Part shown: piece after piece, positions 37,875 to 48,300 of the stretch | Numbering within the stretch: the stretch's first letter is position 1 | How the letters are laid out: each line of letters opens with the position of its first letter | From: Campylobacterota bacterium | GTDB taxonomy: Bacteria > Campylobacterota > Campylobacteria > Campylobacterales > Thiovulaceae | Assembly: GCA_030152305.1 (NCBI GenBank) | Contig: JASKOM010000009.1 | Coordinates: 27,183-91,182 of the forward strand | Reading direction: 5' to 3' | Length of the DNA: 64,000 bases | Program-made: the position numbers and the translations under genes | The notes under the pieces: generated by a model | The model's database searches: none | What the model saw: only the letters and a program-made list of their open reading frames with translations | What the model was told of the DNA's origin: nothing

Positions 37875-38840
37875 TTAAATATTTAATTCTTTGACGGCTT
37901 GTAAAACATCATCAGAAGTTATGAAATTCATACAATTATGATGTTTTAACGGACATTCTCGTTTTTTACAAGGCGAACAACTAATATTTTTTCTGACAAC
38001 TATGCTTTTTTTACTATGCCATTGATTTGTTTCATAATGTGAAGTTGAACCAAAAATAGCAACAGTTGGAATTTGATATGCTCCTGCAATGTGCATTGGT
38101 CCGCTATCATTTGTTATAAAAAGAGATAAACCTGCAATTCTTTCTGATAGTTCTCTAATTGTTGTTTTTCCAGTTAAATTAACGATATTTGAAACACCGT
38201 TATTTCGCATTTCATCTTCGATATGCAAACTCATTTCAACTTCAGATGAACTACCAAAAAGAATTATTTGATATTTATGTGATAAAGCTATGCCTACTTC
38301 TGCAAATCTTTCAGGTAACCATTTTTTCGCACTTCCATAAGTTGCTCCAGCATTTATGCCTAAAGTTGGTTTTTCAAACTCATATTTTTTAAAATATAGT
38401 TTTAAATCAAAAGGTTTTATTTCTTGATTTGTAAATTTTAATAAATTTAAATATCTTTCAACTTGATGACCTTTAAGATTAAAAACGAATTTATTTAAAG
38501 CCCAAAAATTAGAAAATGAGAAAGAACCGACTTTATATTTGCTTTTAATAAGAAATTGTAAAAGAGCTGAATAAAAAGATGTTCTGAAAGAAATAGAAAT
38601 ATCAACCTTACCAATTTGTTTCGCGATTGTTGATAATGTTACAAAACGATTGTCTGTTTTTGATGGATGATAAATAGCTACAATTTTTGGATAACCATTT
38701 AAAATAGCTGTTGCAATTGGTGTTCCAACGATATGCCATTCAGCATTAGGATAAATTAATTCTAAATTTTGCAAAGCTGGAGTTATCATAACACAATCTC
38801 CCAACCATGAGGGAGTTTCTATTAAAATTTTCATTTTCAA
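37875..38840 (-). CDS. waaF: ADP-heptose:LPS heptosyltransferase II
   Basis: Protein of 321 aa, glycosyltransferase family 9. N-terminal motif PSWLGDCVMITPALQNLE, central GATYGSAKKWLPERFAEV and NDSGPMHIAGAYQIPTVAIFG (donor binding) are diagnostic. It adds the second heptose to the LPS inner core at the inner membrane. The C-terminal Cys cluster (CSPCKKRECPLKHHNC) is also common in epsilonproteobacterial WaaF. Confidence 0.93.
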   Translation of the reverse strand: MKMKILIETPSWLGDCVMITPALQNLELIYPNAEWHIVGTPIATAILNGYPKIVAIYHPSKTDNRFVTLSTIAKQIGKVDISISFRTSFYSALLQFLIKSKYKVGSFSFSNFWALNKFVFNLKGHQVERYLNLLKFTNQEIKPFDLKLYFKKYEFEKPTLGINAGATYGSAKKWLPERFAEVGIALSHKYQIILFGSSSEVEMSLHIEDEMRNNGVSNIVNLTGKTTIRELSERIAGLSLFITNDSGPMHIAGAYQIPTVAIFGSTSHYETNQWHSKKSIVVRKNISCSPCKKRECPLKHHNCMNFITSDDVLQAVKELNI

Positions 38841-38844
38841 TTTA

Positions 38845-39957
38845 TTATAATAATTTTATTTTAGAATCACTAAATAATTCAGAAATATCATTTTTATTAT
38901 CAACAGCAAAATTGTGATTTGATTGAGTTACTTCGCTATTTTTATCAAATTCATTTTTTTCTTTTGTATCATTTTTTATATTATTAGATTCTTGATAACT
39001 GACATTGATGTTATCGATATTATTTGATTCTGACATTTCTGTTATTTGTTGTTTAACAACTTTTTCACTCCAAAGTTTAATCATTGACATTCCATTTTCA
39101 TTTTCAAGAACAACATGTTGAATATCTCCTATTTTTATTGCAAAAACTCTACCAACTGATGTTCTTTCATCAAAAATTACTTCAGAATTATCTGTTTGGC
39201 TTGGAAAACTGTTTGGGTTTTTTCTAACAGGTAATTTAATTGGTGGAGCTTGAATTTTATGTAATGACGAATTTAATTCTGTTTGAGATTTTATCGTTGA
39301 AGTAATTTTAGGCTCATTTCGTTCATTAACTTTATTATTAATATGTTGATGTTGAGCATTTTGAGATGGATTAGAAGTATATGTTGGTCTTATATCAACA
39401 TTGTCTTGATCATAATTTGATTTATTTTTATAACTTGTTAGAAATTTGACAAATTGTTTTTTAAATATAAAGACAAGGGAAAACACAGCAATTAAACCGA
39501 ATATCGTAAGCCAATATTTAGGAGAAGTCATATTTACTGCAGATTGACCATTTGGTGATACCTCATCGCTTTCAACTTTATCGGGTGCTAAAGATTCTGT
39601 AATTGTTACGATAATCATTAGACCATCATTACTTTGGCTATAACTAATATCTCGATCTTTTGTTGTTGAAAGCAAAAGATCAACTTTTCCATCAAAAGGC
39701 AAGATGTCAATTTTAGAAATCAATGGATTATCATCAATTGTTCTTGAAAATTTGCGACTTAAAGTTGCACCATTAAAAATAATTTTCTGAATAGCTTGAC
39801 CGCTTTTTCTTGTTACCATTCCATCATATTGAGAGCTAAAAGTAATTACTAAATCAATTTTATCGCCCTTATCTTTAATATTTATATCTCTAATTGTTGC
39901 TGTTCCACCAAATAGCGATAATGAAAATAGCAACAACAGAGAGAATGTTCTTAACAT
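38845..39957 (-). CDS. Membrane protein next to fliN, candidate FliO
   Basis: Protein of 370 aa. Signal peptide (about 1-18), a beta-rich periplasmic domain (about 20-140, AMIN-like), one membrane helix (YWLTIFGLIAVFSLVFIF, about 148-165), and a low-complexity Asn/Ser/Lys-rich cytoplasmic tail with a compact segment (VFAIKIGDIQHVVLENENG) near 275-305. A periplasmic domain plus helix plus a small cytoplasmic beta domain, directly downstream of fliN, fits the enlarged FliO described in Helicobacter. I infer this from layout; sequence alone does not prove it. Confidence 0.55.
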   Translation of the reverse strand: MLRTFSLLLLFSLSLFGGTATIRDINIKDKGDKIDLVITFSSQYDGMVTRKSGQAIQKIIFNGATLSRKFSRTIDDNPLISKIDILPFDGKVDLLLSTTKDRDISYSQSNDGLMIIVTITESLAPDKVESDEVSPNGQSAVNMTSPKYWLTIFGLIAVFSLVFIFKKQFVKFLTSYKNKSNYDQDNVDIRPTYTSNPSQNAQHQHINNKVNERNEPKITSTIKSQTELNSSLHKIQAPPIKLPVRKNPNSFPSQTDNSEVIFDERTSVGRVFAIKIGDIQHVVLENENGMSMIKLWSEKVVKQQITEMSESNNIDNINVSYQESNNIKNDTKEKNEFDKNSEVTQSNHNFAVDNKNDISELFSDSKIKLL

Positions 39958-39969
39958 TTTATTCTATTC

Positions 39970-40365
39970 CTATTTAATTTTTCTTTCTTTAGATATATGA
40001 TAAACTACTCCATTAGCATCTAATATTTCATTCATACGAATCGCAAGATTTTTTTCATAAACCATGACTTCGCCTTTGCCAATAATTCTATTATTAACAA
40101 AAACATCAACAGATTCACCTGCTGGTTTTTCTAAATCTATGATAGAGCCTTTTTTTAATTTTAATACATCTCTAAGAGTTAGAGATGTTTGACCAAGATT
40201 AGCTGTAAAATCAATTTTCATATCAAGAAAGCTCTCGTATTTCATCCAAGTAGCTCTTTTTTTAATTACAGCATCTATTTTTCTACGAGTAATATGATCT
40301 TTATTTATATCAACAGGACTCTTTGTATTATCTGTTCCTATTGTTTTATTTTGTTCTTCTGCCAT
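39970..40365 (-). CDS. fliN: Flagellar motor switch protein FliN
   Basis: Protein of 131 aa. The C-terminal SpoA/FliN domain (about 50-125) has LGQTSLTLRDVLKLKKGSIIDLEKP and NNRIIGKGEVMVYEKNLAIRM. The N-terminal 40 residues are polar. It forms the C-ring with FliM and FliG. It lies 9 bases downstream of the CheX-like gene and 12 bases upstream of the FliO candidate. Confidence 0.95.
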   Translation of the reverse strand: MAEEQNKTIGTDNTKSPVDINKDHITRRKIDAVIKKRATWMKYESFLDMKIDFTANLGQTSLTLRDVLKLKKGSIIDLEKPAGESVDVFVNNRIIGKGEVMVYEKNLAIRMNEILDANGVVYHISKERKIK

Positions 40366-40374
40366 TATATTTAT

Positions 40375-40824
40375 TTATACTTTCCTAGAATCTCTAGTAA
40401 TTAAAAACCAAATAGAATCATCATCATTAAATTTAAATAAAATTAAATTTGGATGTGAAGAAATTTGTTCTAATTTAACATTTTTTTCAACTTTTGGAAT
40501 TGATAAAATCAGATCTTCTTGTTTTACATTTTCAAATAAAACTTTTGCATTTCCAACAACTTGATTAGCTACTTCTGTTCCCATATCATGAATAGTTGCA
40601 ATATCTGGATCATCTTCAAACAGTAGAACAGAACATACTTTACGAAGAAGATTTTCACTCATCACAAGAGTAAAATGATGAATTGCACCTTCATGCAAAG
40701 ATTTTAATTCTATTGATGAAGCATAATATTTGCCATCTAGTAATTCAACTTTAAATGGCTGTGGTTTCAAATCGATTTGCCCCACAAACATATTTCTTAT
40801 AGCTCTTATTAAAATAACTTTCAT
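40375..40824 (-). CDS. CheX/CheC-like chemotaxis phosphatase family protein
   Basis: Protein of 149 aa. The segment MGTEVANQVVGNAKVLFEN matches the E-x2-N-x-(V/I)-x-GN helix of CheX phosphatases (active Glu and Asn), and DLILSIPKV is the following family strand. It should dephosphorylate a CheY-type regulator or act in the flagellar switch. Being upstream of fliN supports a role in motility. The start is MKVILIRAIRNMFVGQ. Confidence 0.75.
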   Translation of the reverse strand: MKVILIRAIRNMFVGQIDLKPQPFKVELLDGKYYASSIELKSLHEGAIHHFTLVMSENLLRKVCSVLLFEDDPDIATIHDMGTEVANQVVGNAKVLFENVKQEDLILSIPKVEKNVKLEQISSHPNLILFKFNDDDSIWFLITRDSRKV

Positions 40825-40881
40825 GTTTGTCTATATCCTAAAATCGTTTAAATTGTTTGACTATTCTAACAAAATATCGCT

Positions 40882-42033
40882 TTACGACAGTCTGTTTTTA
40901 TAATCAATATAGCCAAATTCTCGAACTTTCTCAATGTCTCCGTTTTCTTTTATAATTAAAATAGAAGGCAATGGCAAACCATTAAAAGTCGTATTTTTTA
41001 CCATCGTATAATGAATCATATCTTCAAAAATAATTTTATCGCCTATTTTTAAAGGTTCATCGAAACGATAATCACCGATGATATCTCCAGCTAAACAGCT
41101 ATTTCCACCAAATCTATATAAATATTCTCCGTTTTCATTTTCACCAATAACTTTTGGACGATACGGCATTGCGAGAGTATCTGGCATATGTGTTTCAGCT
41201 GAAGCATTTAATATTGCATTCGAAATTCCATTTTCAACAATATCAAGAACTTCAGAAACCAAAACACCTGTTCGCCAACCAATCGCCTCTGACGGTTCAA
41301 TATATAATTTAATTTCTGGATATTTTTTATAAAATTTTTTAACAAAATTAATTAATCGTTCGACATCGTAACCTTCTCGTGTGATGAGGTGTCCGCCACC
41401 AAGATTAATCCATTTTAAATATTTAAAATATTCTCCAAATTGTTTTTCAAAAGCAAAAAATAACGGTTCTAAATCTTCGACACCTTGTTCGCATAAACCA
41501 TGCATATGAAATCCGTCAATTTTATAAATATTCGATTCGATGCCTTTATCAAATTCGCTTTTTACAATTCCAAGCCGACTAAATGGAGCACATGGATTAT
41601 ATAAATCAACAGCCGTCGAAGAATATTGCGGATTTAATCGAACACCAATAGAAATATTTGGATTAATATTTTTTACAAGATCATAATGTTTATTTAATTG
41701 AGCAAAAGAGTTAAAAATAATTTTGTCGCTAATTTCTGCAATTTTATTAATTTCATTTAAATTATAAGCTGGAGAATAAGTATGAACTTCACCGCCGAAT
41801 TCTTCGTAACCTAACAAAGCTTCGTGTAAGCCACTTGCCGAAGTTCCTTTTAAATATTTTTTAACAATCGGAAAAGATTTCCAAAGGGCAAAACCCTTTA
41901 GAGCCATAATTATATTTAATCCAGAATTATCAGAAACATATTTTAATAATTCAAGATTTTTTATTAATAATCTCTCCTCCATCACATACGATGGAGTTTG
42001 TAGAGAAGAAATATCTACATTGTTTAAAAACAT
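40882..42033 (-). CDS. nspC: Carboxynorspermidine/carboxyspermidine decarboxylase
   Basis: Protein of 383 aa, fold-III PLP decarboxylase. PLP-binding Lys46 in IMALKGFALW, HMHGLCEQG, GGGHLITREGYD and YIEPSEAIGWRTG (phosphate loop and substrate site), and FGGNSCLAGDIIGDYRF (active Cys). It makes spermidine or norspermidine from the carboxy form. The partner carboxy(nor)spermidine dehydrogenase is not in this window. It directly abuts the dsbC-like gene. Confidence 0.95.
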   Translation of the reverse strand: MFLNNVDISSLQTPSYVMEERLLIKNLELLKYVSDNSGLNIIMALKGFALWKSFPIVKKYLKGTSASGLHEALLGYEEFGGEVHTYSPAYNLNEINKIAEISDKIIFNSFAQLNKHYDLVKNINPNISIGVRLNPQYSSTAVDLYNPCAPFSRLGIVKSEFDKGIESNIYKIDGFHMHGLCEQGVEDLEPLFFAFEKQFGEYFKYLKWINLGGGHLITREGYDVERLINFVKKFYKKYPEIKLYIEPSEAIGWRTGVLVSEVLDIVENGISNAILNASAETHMPDTLAMPYRPKVIGENENGEYLYRFGGNSCLAGDIIGDYRFDEPLKIGDKIIFEDMIHYTMVKNTTFNGLPLPSILIIKENGDIEKVREFGYIDYKNRLS

Positions 42034-42897
42034 TTATTTAAGTTCAATTCGTTTTATATTTTTATAAAATTCGCCATTTGCTTTTTCACCATTCATAAAA
42101 ATTGTTGGTGTTCCGCGAACTTCAAGTTCAGTAGCTACGATTTGATCGTCTGCAATTTCTTTTTCAGCAACTGTATTTTTTAAATCAGCTTTAATATATT
42201 TTAAGCCTGTTGTCGTATTAAAAGCATTGATAATTTTATCTTCGTCAGTCTCTTTTGGATTAACAGGAACTCTATAACCTGCAATCACGGCATTTAAGTC
42301 GCCTCTAAATTGAGCTAGATACATTAATTTTGTTAATGGAACTGAAGCTGGATGAATTCGCTCAAGTGGCAAATGATAATAATAAACAGCGAAAGTTTTT
42401 GGATATTGTCGAACATATTCTAAAAGTGCAGGAATAGTTCTTTGGCAATATGGACAAAGCGGATCGCTAAAAATTACGATTTTATTTTCAGCATCTTTAT
42501 TGCCAAATAATAAATGATTTTGATCATAATGTTTTTTAGGGTCAATTTGTGGAACAAATAATTGATTCCAATCATTTCCATTTAAACTAACTAGCGATTC
42601 TGTGAAATTTTCGCCATCTGTAAAAACAACTTGATTTTCAGCAAAAGGAACAAGATTTCCACCTTGATTAAATTTACCTGAAAGCTTTAATTTAACACCA
42701 ATCCAATTATTTTTAGATTCTGGCAACGGTTTTATTTCAAGAACATCAATTTTAAGTTCTTTGATATTTGGGTTTTGAGAAAACTTTTGTGAAAATATAT
42801 TTGTAAGTTTAGAAATATCTTTATCATTTGCACCAGCAAAAAGTGAGATAGATGTGGAAGCGATAATTCCAATTGAAAGTTTGACTAGTTTTTTCAT
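42034..42897 (-). CDS. Periplasmic thiol:disulfide interchange protein, DsbC/DsbG-like
   Basis: Protein of 287 aa with signal peptide (about 1-22). The thioredoxin-fold domain has the active pair Cys148 and Cys151 in SDPLCPYCQRT and the cis-Pro loop RGTPTIFMNG. The N-terminal part (about 25-120) could be a dimerisation domain. It likely reduces or isomerises disulfides in the periplasm. RBS GGAG (AGGAGCTG) precedes the start. Confidence 0.88.
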   Translation of the reverse strand: MKKLVKLSIGIIASTSISLFAGANDKDISKLTNIFSQKFSQNPNIKELKIDVLEIKPLPESKNNWIGVKLKLSGKFNQGGNLVPFAENQVVFTDGENFTESLVSLNGNDWNQLFVPQIDPKKHYDQNHLLFGNKDAENKIVIFSDPLCPYCQRTIPALLEYVRQYPKTFAVYYYHLPLERIHPASVPLTKLMYLAQFRGDLNAVIAGYRVPVNPKETDEDKIINAFNTTTGLKYIKADLKNTVAEKEIADDQIVATELEVRGTPTIFMNGEKANGEFYKNIKRIELK

Positions 42898-43016
42898 TTC
42901 AGCTCCTGTTTGAATTTTAACAGTGTGATTGTATCAAACTTTGAAAAAACATTTAAAAATAATTATATAAACTGTGTTTGTATTTTTGTAATATTGATTG
43001 AGAAGTCAAAAAGAAG

Positions 43017-43121
43017 AACCCCTTTCCAGATTTCTACGGCACCCAAATAAATTAGGTGTGCTGCTATGTTCCCATCCTGACACGATGTCTAATTTATCCG
43101 TCGCATAGGTCTGAAAAGGTT
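43017..43121 (-). ncRNA. ffs: Signal recognition particle 4.5S RNA
   Basis: On the minus strand the core GTCAGGATGGGAACATAGCAGCA is split here as GTCAGGATGGGAA then CATAGCAGCA, the conserved domain IV loop bound by Ffh. Outer pairing AACCTTTTCAGA with TCTGGAAAGGGGTT and inner pairing TAAATTAG with CTAATTTA close a hairpin of about 105 bases. A TTCTTCTTTTT stretch follows the 3' end. Ends are set by pairing and may be off by a few bases. Confidence 0.9.
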
Positions 43122-43127
43122 ATGCGA

Positions 43128-43156
43128 ATTCTAACTTAAAAAAAATATTTTGTCAA
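43128..43156 (-). promoter_or_regulatory. Promoter of the 4.5S RNA gene
   Basis: On the minus strand a perfect -35 TTGACA (43151-43156) and -10 TAGAAT (43128-43133) are separated by 17 bases, about 6 bases upstream of the predicted RNA 5' end. The strong spacing and consensus fit a constitutive stable-RNA promoter. The rest of 43157-43384 is AT-rich and holds only the cytochrome leader. Confidence 0.75.
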
Positions 43157-43384
43157 AAATTATTTTTGAATTTTTAGCTTAAATATATATGAAGAATTTT
43201 GCCGTAAATGGCAACAGTTTGCGATACATGTTTAAAACACGATTTTTTATTTAATTGTATGTTTTATTAAATATTTGATAAAAAAATCTTATTTTATAAA
43301 TAAAAAAACTTGACTTTTTTAGCTTTTTGGTGATATATTTCTAATATATATCAAAATATATTTTGACAATCAAAAGGATTATAT

Positions 43385-43681
43385 ATGAAAAAAATTATTG
43401 TGGCTTCTCTATTAAGCGGAGTAACAGCTTTATTAGCGGCTGACGGTGCTGAACTTTATAAAAAATGTGTTTCATGTCATGGTGCAAATGCAGAAAAATC
43501 AGCACTAGGTAAATCACAAGTTATTCAAGGTTGGGATAAAGCAAAACTTGTAACAGCATTAAAAGGTTACAAAGATGGTTCATACGGCGGACAAATGAAA
43601 GCTATTATGAAAGGGCAAGTTGCTCCTTATTCAGATGCTGACATTGAAGCTGTTTCTGGATATATTTCAGCTTTAAAATAG
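43385..43681 (+). CDS. Monohaem cytochrome c553
   Basis: Protein of 98 aa. Signal peptide about 1-19. Haem-binding CVSCH at 28-32 (Cys28, Cys31, His32), and a Met axial ligand in the GGQMKAIMKGQ region. Small periplasmic cytochromes of this type pass electrons from the bc1 complex to terminal oxidases in Campylobacterota. RBS AAAGGA lies upstream; no gene is coupled to it. Confidence 0.93.
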   Translation: MKKIIVASLLSGVTALLAADGAELYKKCVSCHGANAEKSALGKSQVIQGWDKAKLVTALKGYKDGSYGGQMKAIMKGQVAPYSDADIEAVSGYISALK

Positions 43682-43817
43682 TTAAATATTAGCTTTCAGC
43701 TATTTTTCAGAAAAGTTAGCCTAAAATGTCAAGACTTCAAACAAATTTATATCGTGTAGGGAAACACTATCCGAAAGATATTTAAATGTTTTTAGAATTT
43801 TTAATAGGAGGTTTAAG

Positions 43818-44132
43818 ATGAAGAAAATAGTTCTTTTCTTTGGAGCTTTCTTAGGTTTAGCTTTTGCAGGTGATGTTTCTATCGCAACAGCAACAGTTCA
43901 AGGATATTCTGTTCTTGCTGCTGGTGTTGGTTTAGGTCTTGCAGCTCTCGGTGGTGCAGTTGGTATGGGTTCAACAGCTGCTGCAACAATCGCTGGAACA
44001 GCAAGAAATCCTGGATTAGGTGGAAAACTTATGACAACGATGTTTATTGCTCTTGCGATGATCGAAGCTCAAGTTATTTACACACTCGTAATAGCATTAA
44101 TTGCATTATATGCAAATCCTTTCCTAAGTTAA
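43818..44132 (+). CDS. atpE: ATP synthase F0 subunit c
   Basis: Protein of 104 aa. Two membrane helices: glycine-rich GVGLGLAALGGAVGMG and the second with proton-binding Glu83 (ALAMIEAQVIYTL), joined by the RNP loop (63-65). An extra N-terminal hydrophobic stretch ending FAGDV looks like a cleavable signal, making it longer than the usual 80 aa. Both the isolated locus and the signal-like extension are typical of epsilonproteobacteria. Strong RBS AGGAGG. Confidence 0.95.
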   Translation: MKKIVLFFGAFLGLAFAGDVSIATATVQGYSVLAAGVGLGLAALGGAVGMGSTAAATIAGTARNPGLGGKLMTTMFIALAMIEAQVIYTLVIALIALYANPFLS

Positions 44133-44146
44133 TTATAAAGTTCCTC

Positions 44147-44162
44147 GGGCGATTTTTCGCCC
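44147..44162 (+). terminator. Hairpin after atpE
   Basis: GGGCGA pairs with TCGCCC across TTTT. It lies 14 bases after the atpE stop codon and 8 bases before the tRNA. No T tract follows, so it may end transcription weakly or protect the mRNA end. Confidence 0.5.
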
Positions 44163-44169
44163 AACTGTT

Positions 44170-44254
44170 GCGACGGTGGTGGAATTGGCAGACACGCTAT
44201 CTTGAGGGGGTAGTGCCAACAGGTGTGCGGGTTCAAATCCCGCTCGTCGCACCA
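44170..44254 (+). tRNA. tRNA-Leu (anticodon GAG)
   Basis: An 85-base cloverleaf. Acceptor GCGACGG pairs with TCGTCGC, followed by A73 and encoded CCA. Anticodon stem CTATC / GGTAG with loop TTGAGGG gives anticodon GAG (44204-44206). The T arm has GGTTCAAATCC. A long variable arm is present, as expected for class II leucine tRNA. It reads CUC and CUU codons; CUC is the codon forced by GATGAGGT on one strand. Confidence 0.95.
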
Positions 44255-44321
44255 TTATAAATCTTATCTCAAACACTTCAAAATCAAAACATTAGTAATT
44301 ATCACAAAGCAATAAATTTAT

Positions 44322-45323
44322 ATGTCAAATGTTTATAACAATATTACAAAATTATCTTTTTCGGAAGATAAAGAGTATGAAAAATCACTTCGTCCAAAAT
44401 TACTAAAAGATTATATAGGTCAAGAAAGAATTAAAAATAATTTAGATGTTTTTATTTCAGCATCGAATTTAAGAAATGAATCTATTGATCATATTTTACT
44501 TTTTGGCTCACCGGGTTTGGGAAAAACAACATTAGCTTTTATTATTGCTAACGAATTAAAAACTAATATTAAAGTAACTTCTGCTCCAATGATTGAAAAA
44601 AATGGTGATTTGATAGCTCTGTTATCTAATTTAAAAGAAAAAGAAATTTTATTTATAGACGAAATTCATAGATTATCACCTCAATTAGAAGAAATTTTAT
44701 ATACAGCAATGGAAGATTATAGATTAGATATTATTATTGGTTCTGGTTCATCTGCACAAACTATTCAAATTGATATTCCTAAATTTACTTTGATTGGAGC
44801 AACTACAAAAGTTGGTTCTTTGTCAATGTCATTACGAGAAAGATTCGGTATTCAATTCAGAATGGAGTTTTATAAAAATTCTGAATTAGAAGAAATATTA
44901 TTAATAGCCAGTAAAAAATTAAATAAAAATATTGATTCTTTTGCATTGCATGAAATTGCAAAACGATCTCGCGGAACACCAAGAACGGCATTGAGATTTT
45001 TTAAAAGAGTTCGAGACTTTTCAGATGTTAAATATGAAACTTTTATTTCAGTTGAAAGAGTTATTGACTCGTTTGAATTATTAGGAATTGATACATACGG
45101 TCTTAACGATTTAGATTTAACTATTTTAAGAAGATTAGTTGAAGCAAAAGGAAAACCAGTCGGAATAAAAACACTTTCGGCATTACTTCACGAAGAAATA
45201 GAAACTATTGAACATTTAATAGAACCCTATTTATTATCAACAGGTTTCATAGAAAAAACTGCAAGAGGACGAATTGCAACACAAAAATCATATGAAATTA
45301 TTTTAAATTCAAAAGTAAATTAA
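44322..45323 (+). CDS. ruvB: Holliday junction branch migration helicase RuvB
   Basis: Protein of 333 aa, AAA+ ATPase. Walker [10 protein letters not shown] (about 60-68), Walker [10 protein letters not shown], sensor [19 protein letters not shown], and the C-terminal winged helix. It drives branch migration with RuvA. No ruvA or ruvC is adjacent. The gene favours AGA arginine codons and has no GATGAGGT word. Confidence 0.97.
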   Translation: MSNVYNNITKLSFSEDKEYEKSLRPKLLKDYIGQERIKNNLDVFISASNLRNESIDHILLFGSPGLGKTTLAFIIANELKTNIKVTSAPMIEKNGDLIALLSNLKEKEILFIDEIHRLSPQLEEILYTAMEDYRLDIIIGSGSSAQTIQIDIPKFTLIGATTKVGSLSMSLRERFGIQFRMEFYKNSELEEILLIASKKLNKNIDSFALHEIAKRSRGTPRTALRFFKRVRDFSDVKYETFISVERVIDSFELLGIDTYGLNDLDLTILRRLVEAKGKPVGIKTLSALLHEEIETIEHLIEPYLLSTGFIEKTARGRIATQKSYEIILNSKVN

Positions 45324-45388
45324 TAATTAATTAAAAATATAATTTGATAAACTTTGATTAAATATCAAAATTTTTATCAAAGGTTTGC

Positions 45389-48300
45389 ATGTCAAATATT
45401 AAAATTGATAATGAGCAACAAAGAAAAGTTGCCTTTATAACTGGAATCACAGGTCAAGATGGTTCGTATTTAGCTGAATTTTTATTAAAAAAAGGCTATA
45501 TCGTTCATGGAATGAAGCGACGAAGTTCGCTTTTTAATACTGAACGAATTGATCATTTATATCAAGATCCACATGAGAAAAATGTTAGATTACATTTACA
45601 TTATGGCGATATGACTGACTCAATGAATATAACTCGACTTATAAAAGAGATTCAACCAGATGAAATTTATAATCTCGCTGCGATGAGCCATGTTCATGTT
45701 TCTTTTGAAACTCCAGAATATACAGCAAATGCTGACGGTATCGGAACTTTGAGAATTCTCGAAGCGATTAGATTATTGGGACTTGAGAAAAAAACAAAAG
45801 TTTATCAAGCTTCAACTTCTGAATTGTATGGCAAAGTTCAAGAAATTCCGCAAAGCGAAACAACACCATTTTATCCACGGTCGCCGTATGCTGTTGCAAA
45901 AATGTATGCCTATTGGATAACTGTTAATTATCGAGAAGCTTACGGAATCTTCGCAAGTAACGGTATTTTGTTTAATCACGAAAGTGTTACAAAAAACTCA
46001 CCGTTGATTTTAAAAATTGATGGGAAAATTGATATTTTGCCAATCGAAGATCTTTTTCGATCTGAAAAACATAGATATGAAGGAATTTTAAAAGAGTTCG
46101 AAAATCAGCTTGTTTGGAATGGCACAGATTGGACGAAAATAATCGCTGGAACTTGTTATCAAGATAAAAATAAGCCTATGAAACTTATTCAAACTCGTTC
46201 AAGCAGTTACGAAGCAACTTTTGAACATGTCGCTTTTTTAAATGACAACAGTGAAATCAAAACAGAAGATATAAAAGTTGGTGATTTTATTTTCGCATGT
46301 ATATATCCAGAAGATATAAATATTTTAAATAGCGATGTTAATTTGGCTAAATTTATCGGTTTTGTTGTTGGCGACGGCTCTATTTCTTCACAAAATGGCG
46401 GAATCAGATTAACAGGTTCTGATCGAGAACTTTTAATCGAAATCGCTGAACTTTTAACGAATAAATTTGGCTGGAACTATAATTTATACAATAGCGGTTC
46501 TGGCAACTTTGAAGGTTCAAAAAAAGATATTTGGCAATTAGATATACAAAATGATTCACATTTTGGTTTATGGTTAAATAAAGAAATTTATTCAAAACAT
46601 TCAAGAGAGAAAAAAGTTCCGCAATTTATTTTAAATAGCAATGCAGAAATTAAAAAAGCCTTTTTTGATGGTTATTATTTAGCTGACGGTCGTCAAGCTG
46701 GACATGAAAAATATGAATATAAAGGTTTCACGACAAAATCGCAAACTTTAGCTTTGGGATTAATTTATATTTTCAAAAGTTTTTCAAATCAAGTTGCTAA
46801 AGTTAAAACAGATTATCGAGATGACCAACGATATTATAATGTTCAGTTTAGATCTGATGACACCTCATCGAATCGAGGCAAACATTTGTTAAAAGAGCTT
46901 AATGAAGTCATCGAAATTATCGAAACAAAAAGTGAAGATGGCTGGTTTTTTGATATTCAAACAGAATCAGAAACTTTTGCAACAGGTTCGAATTTAGTAA
47001 AAGTTCATAACAGTCCAGTTCGAGGTGAAACTTTTGTTACGAGAAAAATAACTCGTGCAGTTTCGAAAATTGCTTTAAATTTACAAGATAAATTATATTT
47101 AGGCAATTTAGATGCAAAACGAGATTGGGGACATGCCAGAGATTATTGCATAGATTTAGATAGTCAAATTTTAACAACTGAAGGTTTTAAATGTCGTTCT
47201 GAAATTAACATTGGAGATAAAATTATTAATTTTAACTCTGAAACAAATCTTTGGGAATATGACACGATAGAAAAAATTTATGATGTTGAATATGATGGCG
47301 ACATGTATCATTTTTTAGGCAATGGTCTTGATTTTAGATGTTCTGAAAATCATCGTTTGTATTATAAACGGAAAACAAATCAACATAAAGCTTGGAATGA
47401 TTTAACTTGGCAAGAAGGCACAGCAAAAGAAGTTTATGAACTTTTTGAAGATAAAGAATTGCGAACAAAATATGATTTTAGTTTTCCAGGTTTTACAGGG
47501 TTAAACGAAACTATCGAATCAGAATTTAATATTTCTGATGATTATATTAGTTTAATAGGTTATCTTGTTACAGAAGGTCATTTAAGCAAATCAAAAGAAA
47601 TTGGTCGAGGTTTAACTCTTTCAGTTAGTCAGTCTAAAAAGAATTTTTATGCTGATTTAAAAAAAGTTATTGATAACTTAAAGTTAGAATATAGAGAATC
47701 AGTTCGTGCTGATGAGGTTGTTGAATTTATTTTTTCTAGCGAAAGTCGGGATCAAGTTTTAGAATATTTTGACAGTTTTGATATTCACGAATTGCCAAGA
47801 TTTATATATAAATTATCAAAAAGACAATTGATTATTTTATATACGGCTATGATGAATGGCGATGGCTGTTGGTCTTGTATGACTTATGTTTCAAAAAGAA
47901 AAAGCTTAATCGATGACTTTATGAATATTGTTTCGATTATTGGTTACAAAAGCAAACTTTCTCAAAGAGCTTCAGGCATTTATGATTTACATATCATGTC
48001 AAGCAGTAGAAAAAGTGTTAATAACTTTGTAACAGAAGTTAAAAAAGAACATTCAAGTGAAAATATTTGGTGTGTTGAAACAACGAACAATAAAACGATT
48101 ATCACAAAACGAAACGATACGATTTTTGTTTCTGGCAATTGCACGATGATGTGGCTAATTTTACAAGCTCCAGAAGCTGAAGATTGGGTAATTGCAACAG
48201 GTCAAACTACGACAGTTCGCGATTTTGTTCGAATGTCTTTTAGATATTTAGGTATTGAACTCGATTTCATCGGCGAAGGTGTCAGTGAAAAAGGTTTAAT

